Shown here one piece after another: positions 56,795 to 64,000 of a stretch of DNA of 64,000 bases (the stretch's first letter is position 1; each line of letters starts with the position of its first letter). Below the pieces are notes generated by a model, which saw only the letters and a program-made list of their open reading frames with translations, had not been told where the DNA came from and did not search any database. A program made the position numbers and the translations under genes. Origin of the DNA: Catenaria anguillulae PL171 (taxonomy: Eukaryota > Blastocladiomycota > Blastocladiomycetes > Blastocladiales > Catenariaceae); the NCBI GenBank assembly GCA_002102555.1, contig MCFL01000044.1, positions 62,001 through 126,000 of the forward strand, in the 5' to 3' direction.

Positions 56795-59723
56795 TTACCG
56801 AGCTACTCCACCAGGGACAGCTTGAAGCGCTTGAATTTGGCGAGAGTAATAGAGATGAACGCCGATGAGCACCGAGATGTATACGACGTGTCTGTTGTGG
56901 GAGATGCCAAGAGAAATGCTGAGAAAAAAAGTCCATGAACGACATAGAATGGTGAGTGTTCGAGCAACATACACGCCGACGGACCCGCCAAGCCATTGTT
57001 GCTCCCAGCGTTGCCGTATTTGCACACCCGACACTTGCTCAACCTTGTCCATAACCGCCCCGACTGCCCGGCTGGCAACCTCAATGTATGGTGCCAGCTG
57101 CTGAGCAAACCTGCCAACTGGGTCCGGTGCCGCCGCCGACGAGGCACGCGGAAAGCCACCTGAGGATACTGTCTCTGCTGCTCCTGTTGGTGGAACGGTC
57201 GGCTTGTTGGCGGAAACCACAGGCGTGTCGTCCTTGACAAGCAACCAGTCGGATCCAGCCTTGCTTCGGGACGCTTTGAGATTCTGTGTGGACGGCTGCT
57301 TGCTGAGACTCGGTGCCGTCTTGTTCCCACTCGACGATAGTGCGGCTACAGTGGCCGCAACCTTGTTGCCAGCAGTTTCACTAGCTTTGGTATTTGTCGC
57401 TTGCCCGGCGGAATCTGGCTGTGGAGAATCATCGCCCTTGAGAAAGACCGTTTGCGCTGGACCGTCGTTTGTCTCACCCACGTTCTGATCGTCGCCATGA
57501 ATTATCATGGTACTCGACCCCATCCCCTCCCCGACCTCTGGCTCACTTGCATCTCCATCAACATCCCGCACCACAACGGATTCCCAGCTCGACTCGATCG
57601 CCACCTCATGGCCCTCTTGCTTCTGCCTCTGTTGTTGCTGCTGCTCCGCCTCGCCCGCATCAGCCTTCTTCTTGACAGCCCACTTGTCCTCGTTGGCCTG
57701 AGCCACCGCCGCAAGCCGATCTGCCTCCTTTGCCCTTGCCCGCTTCAGTTTGAGTCTTTCGGCCCACATTCTGGCCTTTGTGCTCAACACGAGCCGCCGG
57801 GCGCCAGGACCACCAGCAAATGTTTTCACAAATGGATGTGCGAGCAGTGTCATTGCATTGGCGCGTTCGTCGGACTTCTTTTTCAGGCACAGCTGAATAA
57901 AGTCGAGATATGCCGGATCGTAAGCAGAGGTCGAATGTGAAGGCGTGGGTGCTGGGAGGTGTGGGATTTTGAAGAGGACACGCATCTATGGGTTCACATG
58001 TCACGCGAATGGACCCAATTTCAGGTTAAGTTACCAGGTCGACCGTGCATTGAGTCAGAAAAAGCACAGTGTGAGACGCCAAGGTACCGGGTTCTCATTC
58101 CAATGCGGCGGCATACCATCCGCCAACTCGATAGCTGTAATGCCAAAGGACCAAATGTCTGCCGACGTGGCATAATCTGCACCCAAAATGACCTCCGGAC
58201 TCATAAACAAGGGCGTGCCAACCACTGTATTGCGATTCTTGACTGTTTGCGTGAGCTGCTCGCTGACGCCAAAGTCGGCAATTTTGACCTCGCCGTCGCT
58301 TGACAAGAGAATGTTGGCCGACTTGAGATCCCGGTGAATGATGGACTTTGCGTGCAAAAACGTCAGGCCCCCGAGTGCCCCACCGAGAACGGCGGCCACC
58401 TCGTTGAACGTGAGACCGCTTGGAGCCGCCTTGTCTGACGCGGGCGCCGCCGAGGGCGACGGTGCTGTTGGTGCAATGATAGTCTTGGGAAACCCGCCCG
58501 GTGCACTGGTCTCGGAATCGCCGGGCAACAGAAATTCGCCACTTGCTAGCAGCCCAAGCACATCCGCCATGGATCCGCCGCCGCAAAAGTCGGTCAGGAT
58601 CCAAATCAGATTGGCCGCGCGCCGACAGCAACCATAGTATTGGACCGTGTTGCGATGGACGCATTTCTTGAGCAGCGAGATTTCTTTCTCGATCATGGCT
58701 TGCTGGTCAGTAGCAGTTTGGCCGCGAATGTCGTGAAGCTGGATTTCTTTGACGGCGAGAATGAATCCGGTTTGCTTGAGGACTGCGCGGTAGACGCAGC
58801 CAAAAGCGCTGCGGGAAAAATAAAGAGTCGAATGTCAGAAAAAAAAAGACGCAATGTCCGCATTGATTCACGGTGACATACCCTTCACCGAGCTTCTCCT
58901 CCAAATCGAACAGCTCTGCTGGATCCGTTGAACTCCCAAACCAATTCAACTCGACATCTACATGCACCTTGCGCTCAAAGTTGAAGGGTGTCCCAATCGA
59001 CTTTTTAATCTTTCCCGCAGCCACATCCTGCTCTGACATTTGCCCGGCACCACCGCCAAGCGTGGGTGAAATCGGACCCGAAATGTACGACTTTTTCGTC
59101 GTGACCAACTCGGAAACGCCCAAATCCTTGAGCAAGGACGGACTCGAGTTCGACTTTTCGGTGGCGGCCGCAGCAGTCTTGGTCTTGTTATTGCGCTTAA
59201 ACAGCGTCAGATGTTTTTTTTCTTTCCCACCTGATTTGGTCTCCTTGGGTGACAGGTGCGAGTCGGCAATGTAGTTGCGGCCGCCACCACCGGCTTGGAC
59301 GGCAGCTGCGAATGCGGCTGGAGTTTGGTTGACCAATGTGGCCGTGGACAGCTGCTCGCCAGGTGGCGTGGACGGATCGGACGACGTTGAGTTCGAATCC
59401 GAGGATGGTAGATGTGCGCCCGAGGCGTCGTCTGTATGACTCGTGATTTCAGCAGGTGGTGGCGGTTGCAATATGCCAAACCCGACCAGCGTCTGGTTGG
59501 ATGGTGGACTTGGAAACAAGCCAGGCGCTAGATCGTTGTTGGCCAGATTGTCATTTGAAAAGTCGATCGCTGGCAATTGGGGAGCAGGTGGAGGCGGAGG
59601 CGGGCGCTGGGGTGGAGGGGGAGTGACAGGACTTGCGTTGAGTGTCGCGTCTCTGTTGAAGAGACCTGGGAACGATGGTTTTCGTGGGCGTTTTGTGACG
59701 GGAGGGGCGAGGTGGGTGGCCAT
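56795..59723 (-). CDS. MST/STE20-type protein kinase with CRIB-like motif and C-terminal membrane helix
   Basis: Exons 59723-58882, 58808-58088, 57985-56973 and 56918-56795 give 899 residues. The Pro/Ser-rich N-terminus leads to a CRIB-like stretch (IGTPFNFERKVHVDVELNWF) directly before the kinase. Kinase motifs: GEGAFGCVYRAV (loop), AVKEI (Lys), EKEISLLKKCVHRN (helix C), IIHRDLKSANILL, DFGVSEQLTQTVKNRNTVVG with TPLFMSPEVI (MST-like activation segment). An extra loop of about 45 Ala/Pro/Ser-rich residues lies between LGLLASGEFLLPGD and LTFNEVAAVL. The C-terminal third is a coiled coil and Ser-rich region ending in a hydrophobic segment (HVVYISVLIGVHLYY) near the end. No SARAH domain was seen. 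Hippo/STE20-group membership is firm; Rho-GTPase binding and membrane anchoring are inferred. Confidence 0.9.
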
Positions 59724-61148
59724 GGTGGCGTAGCAAGGATCGGGGAAGGGCGGATTAGGGACTTGAGCGGATCGGAAGTGGATTGTCGCGATAATTCATT
59801 TGCATGATGCGCTTTGTGAAATGGAAATGGTCGAATACGGGATATTTCTGGCCCGAGCAAATGGAAAATGACGGAGATTTTTACCAGCTGCACTTGCACA
59901 GGTTTGGGGTGCGAACAGGAACGCGATCTGTCTCAAACACAAACTGATGCAACTGAGCGAGCGACGAATGCCGGCATGCATCCAGCATGCAGGATTGACC
60001 GTCATACGCCTCCGTTTGCAAATTGTCCTGTATCATACTCGCTGCTGAAGGGCACAGTGACTGTTCACTTCACTGTCAGCACGTGTGCGAGAGCAAAGCG
60101 GTGATGGCCCTGTAGCACATCAACGATGATGCCTGGCATCTTGAGAGAGACTCTCATATTTAAATAGCTCCTCCAGTGTGTTGGCCTGATTTCCGGTCAT
60201 GCACTTGACACACAGCCAAGTCGAATTTGCCATTGCCATTTAACAGCAAACATACAGTCATTCCTGCTGGTTGATCAAGTCTGATCGGAATCGGACTGCC
60301 GATCGGCGGACTCAGCCAGTTATACTTGCGAGACGAGCGGAGATGTGTTGATTGATGAAGTATGAAGTGATTATGTATAATCACCAACACCCAATCTTAT
60401 GCAACGTACGCTTGCACACAAGCGATTCAGCCTTACGACTCCCGGCAACGCATTTCCGCACCGGTGTCACACATTACAGACGTTGCCCGTCATTGCCAAC
60501 CTCGACTCAGCGTATCATCTACCGTCTCCTCCCGCCGTCTGTCATCCCCCTCACTTTGGACGGACCCACTTTAGCTGTCGCAGACCGAGCCTTCAGTCCA
60601 ACCAGCACTCAATTTGGCGCCCATCAGTGCCAAAACCCTTGGCCGCAACTCATCTCGTTTGATCTCGGCACTGTTCCGTTGCAGATTCCCGAATCTGCCG
60701 ATCCACCTCGCTCACTTGACTTTGTTCCGAGTTTGCGTTTGTGTTGGATCCGACACTTGGATTGTTGAGCTTGGCCGCTTGACCTGATTTCCCGTGGTTC
60801 CACCATTTTCTCCAAGATTCTTTCGTCGTTTTCGGGTCTCATCCCGACCCAGCCGCTGTCGTCGTCGACCCAACCAGTACCAACATCCACAAACGCAACA
60901 GCCAACGCAGAGTCAAACAGCTCGCAACATCCACCAATTGCGCCCCGTCGCTTCTCCCTCTCATTCCTTTCATCGAGTCCCTCCCCGTCTACCCAAGCCG
61001 AAACGATTGTCGAGCAGCAGCAACAGCAAGTACCCCAACACTCCAACGTCGGCACACCTTTGGATCGTTGTCGTCGTTGCCGTCGTCTGCGGCGGCAGCC
61101 GACCCGACCTCTGGCAAAGAGCCGGAACTCTCTGCAATCACCTCGACC
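59724..61148. promoter_or_regulatory. Divergent intergenic region, kinase and PP4R3 genes
   Basis: About 1.4 kb between divergent starts. The PP4R3 frame is open upstream of its first ATG from about 60940 without an ATG, so 5' UTR or an unspliced leader may begin there. Other frames are open but unrecognised. Gln-codon-rich tracts (CAGCAGCAACAGCAA) occur near 61013-61028. Confidence 0.4.
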
Positions 61149-64000
61149 ATGCCCGTCTCGTCCACCGCATCCGTGCTTGCTGCCAGCCCCTTCTCGCCCC
61201 ACTCGACACCCGACGACGACCCCGCTTCAGAACACATGTTGGCCGCCAACAGTAGCGCGCACGATATGGACAGTGACGACCATGCTTCAGACACCAGCGA
61301 TTCGCTCGGTGTGCAAGCAGCATCACCTTCAAAACCCAATCAGGGCGACTCGTCTCCACCATCTGACTCGACCGGCATGAGTGACTCGTCATCACCCGAG
61401 ACAGTAACCACCGACGACACGGCCGATTCCGAACCGGCGACGAATGGGCATACAAGCAAGGCGGACGAGCGGCGGCGAGTCAAGGTGTACTTGCTCGAAA
61501 ACGAAGAGTGGCTGGACCGCGGTACCGGGTTTATTGATCTGCCAGTTTCGCTGGTGTGTGCTCTTCTTTCCCACTTTATGTTTTCTTCGTGTTACATGCT
61601 CTTTGTCTCACCCTCGCTAATTTCTTATCGTCATTTAGTCTCACGGCGGCCACATTCTCAAAGTCACAAGTGAACTCGATCCCAACGAGAGCATTATCGA
61701 ATTCCTCATTCGCCGCGAGATCCAATACCAGCGCCAAGAGGGGACGTTGATCGTGTGGACCGAGCCCGATAACTCCGATTGGGCCGTTTCGTTTGCCCTG
61801 GCTGAAGGATGTGACGAAGTCTGGTACGCATATGTCCAACCCACATTGTGCCACAGTGAAGCTAAAGAAATCTTGTTGGATTGCGCCATGTTTCTTGTCT
61901 AGGGGATTAATTGACGTTATCAACGACCACTCACCCTTCGACAGCAGCAATTCGGACGACATGCTCGACGACAGCAGCCCTCCCATCATGACCCCGTCCC
62001 GTGGCCTGTCTCTGCTGACGACCTTACCCGAGCCCACGGTTGGCAACCTGGCCGAAATTCGGCTCATTGTACAGCGACTGTCGCGGTCGCGGGCGGGGCA
62101 GGAGCGCATGAGTAATTACATCTTGGCAACTCGATACGTGGACAAATTGGGCGTAATCTTCCAGAGTTTGGAGGACTTGGAAGCAGTGGATGATTTGGAG
62201 GTCATGTTCAACATCATGAAAATCATTGGTGCGTTTCTTGCACTCGTGTTCACTGCTCGAGTCTGAATGGTGACTCACTCTGGTCTTGTGGTTGTGGATG
62301 ATCAATAGCACTTTCTGGCGTCGCGCCTCTCTACAACGACCTGGTGGATGACCGCATTTTCCACCACGTCCTCGGCATGCTTGAATACGACCGCACCATA
62401 GGAAATCTTCCACACACGTACCGCCGGCACTTTGAATCCGCTGCCACCTTCCGACCAGTCCTGACGTGCCTCTCCCAATTACCTCCCGGCATGAACCCAT
62501 CCACGACGCCGACATTTCAAACCCTTGCCACCCGCGCCTACCGCCTTGCCTACCTCAAAGACGTGGCCCTCGCACGCCACCTCGAAGACCCGGCATTCAA
62601 TGTCCTTCAAGACACGCTCCGCCAACTCCACGCCGCAATCCTTCGCCGCGTCATGTCCACCCCGGGCTTTGCCGCTGAACTCGGCGAAGTGCTCTCTTCA
62701 GACCACACCAACGCCACGCGCCGGCGGCATGCTACCTTGCTTCTCAAAGAACTCACGTCCATCACCAAACTGTGTGGCGACATTCGCACCCAGGATGTGT
62801 ACGCCATGCTCTTGGACGGCGGCACCATCATCCGCGGTCTAACCGACGTGATTTGCGTTGCGGGCGGAACCGGCCCGGGCGGCCACGGGCACTCACCCGC
62901 CGACACTGACACGGTCCGTGCTGCATGCGAGTTTCTCGCAGGCGCCACCGAGCTGCAGCGCCCGCTCGTCCAGCGAGCGTGCCTTGCGCAGTTCCGATCC
63001 ACAGGCACCAGTCCCGTGCACGTGCTGTACACGCGCATGGCCGGCGAGACGGATGGCGCCGTGTTACAAGCGTGCTACGATGCGCTCAAGGCGCTGCTGG
63101 ATCCAGAGATGGTTCCCAACCCGACCGGCGGCATGTGCGAGGCCGGTATGAACATGGTGGCGCATTTGACGCCAGAGTATGATGGGTTTCAGGCAATGTA
63201 CTTTGCTTCCGTGGCGGGCGAGATTCCAAAGGTGATTGGCGACACGGTCGGCAAGGGCACGTGTACGGCAGCGTTCGCAAAGGGCGTGAGTCCGCCCGGG
63301 GTGCAAGTGTTGCAGCTGCCGCCACACACGGTCGAGCGCACGTACCAGCTACTCGAGCTGTGGGCGTCCTTGTTGAAGATCAATGCGACGCGATTTGCCG
63401 ATGTCGTGTTTCACGGGCGTGCACCCGTTTGCCAGGGCACAACGTTTGCGCTTGCCGGGTCGGGATCATCGACATCATCAATAGCTGCTGCACGCGCGGG
63501 GTCCGTTACGCCCAAGCAGGGTGTTTCGCTCGACTGGCTGCGCCTCTTGGTGACTTGCGCGCACAAGCACGTGCAACTGTCGGCCATCAGACTTGTCCGT
63601 TCGCTCGCGCACCAGCCTAGTGATGTGTTCAGGGAGACGGTCGTCAAGCACGGGCTGCTGCCGTCCGTGGTCCAGGCGCTTTTGCTGACGGAGGGAAGGT
63701 ACAACTTGATCAACTCGTCGGCGCTCGAGGTGCTGGATTCCATTTTGGAGCACGTCCGGCCAGGGCGCGTGGCCGCGGCCGTTGGCCCTGCGCAGTTTGT
63801 TGCCCATGTCAATTTGCGCATGCTTGCCGGGACAGTAATGGCACCGTTGCGGCAGGTCGCACAACATTTGGCATATGTGCCCGGGATGCTCGAGGCGATT
63901 GGGTTGAAGGTGTTGCCCGGAGGCAAGATTGTGGAGCAAGAGTTGATGGATCGTGACGATGAAGATGGCACACCGCCATTGATGGATACGAGTATGGCGG
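61149..64000 (+). CDS. PSY2: Protein phosphatase 4 regulatory subunit 3 (SMEK/Psy2), 5' part
   Basis: Regulatory subunit of the PP4 phosphatase, acting in DNA-damage recovery and signalling. Exons 61149-61553, 61639-61823, 61903-62228 and 62309 to the window edge, where the frame is still open. An acidic Ser-rich leader is followed by the EVH1-like domain: RRRVKVYLLENEEWLDRGTG, HGGHILKVTSELDPNESI, LIVWTEPDNSDWAVSFALAE. The conserved SMEK core follows (RLIVQRLSRSRAGQERMSNY, DKLGVIFQSLEDLEAVDDLE, HHVLGMLEYDRTIGNLPHTY) and an armadillo-like helical region with KHVQLSAIRLVRSLAHQPSD. The leader before the EVH1 domain is longer than in animals, so the true start may be a later Met (for example near 61256 or 61377). 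Truncated at the right edge. Confidence 0.94.

Noticed and set aside
1-64000. CRISPR arrays, rRNA genes, bacterial operons
   Set aside because: No spaced repeats or rRNA sequence seen; intron-rich genes show this is eukaryotic nuclear DNA.

Overview
This window comes from a nuclear chromosome of a eukaryote, most likely a zoosporic (flagellated) early-diverging fungus such as a chytrid or blastoclad. Nearly all genes contain several short GT-AG introns (38 to about 110 bp). A THI5/NMT1-type pyrimidine synthase points to Fungi, and a long LRR+IQ protein of the LRRIQ/ciliary type suggests a motile cilium. No rRNA, tRNA or CRISPR array was seen. All names come from reading translated exons by eye; no database search was run.

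Layout. 0.2-4.5 kb (+): AP-2 alpha adaptin and the ESCRT-III subunit CHMP2/Vps2. 4.6-10.3 kb (-): the DOP1 (Dopey) trafficking scaffold in 12 exons. 11.0-12.3 kb (-): THI5. 13.7-16.1 kb (-): CDKAL1-type tRNA methylthiotransferase. 16.5-18.0 kb (+): a coiled-coil protein, perhaps shugoshin-like. 18.3-23.2 kb (+): the LRR/IQ protein. 23.4-24.2 kb (+): a Siw14-like phosphatase. 24.9-36.5 kb: a nearly identical 4.37 kb direct duplication (copies at 24937-29311 and 32145-36492) around a 2.8 kb unique spacer; each copy carries an unrecognised 628-residue gene. 38.0-42.9 kb (-): a patatin-type triacylglycerol lipase and an ankyrin protein. 43.4-44.9 kb (+): a Gln/Pro-rich four-helix membrane protein. 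45.1-47.2 kb: a divergent pair, dynactin p25 (-) and a kynurenine-formamidase-like hydrolase (+). 47.5-50.6 kb: hairpin repeats and a decayed DDE transposase. 50.9-54.6 kb (+): the DEAH splicing helicase Prp22/DHX8. 54.9-56.2 kb (-): an aquaporin. 56.8-59.7 kb (-): an MST/STE20-type kinase with a CRIB-like motif and a predicted membrane tail. 61.1-64.0 kb (+): the 5' part of PP4 regulatory subunit 3 (SMEK), cut by the window edge.

The genes do not form a pathway. Most are housekeeping genes for membrane traffic (AP-2, CHMP2, DOP1, dynactin), RNA processing or modification (Prp22, CDKAL1), signalling (kinase, PP4R3, Siw14) and metabolism (THI5, lipase, formamidase). The unusual material is the recent duplication with its uncharacterised genes, the transposon relic with nearby hairpins, a recurrent GTNCGY 5' splice site, the membrane-tailed kinase, and two genes whose frames break at homopolymers, which may be sequence errors.
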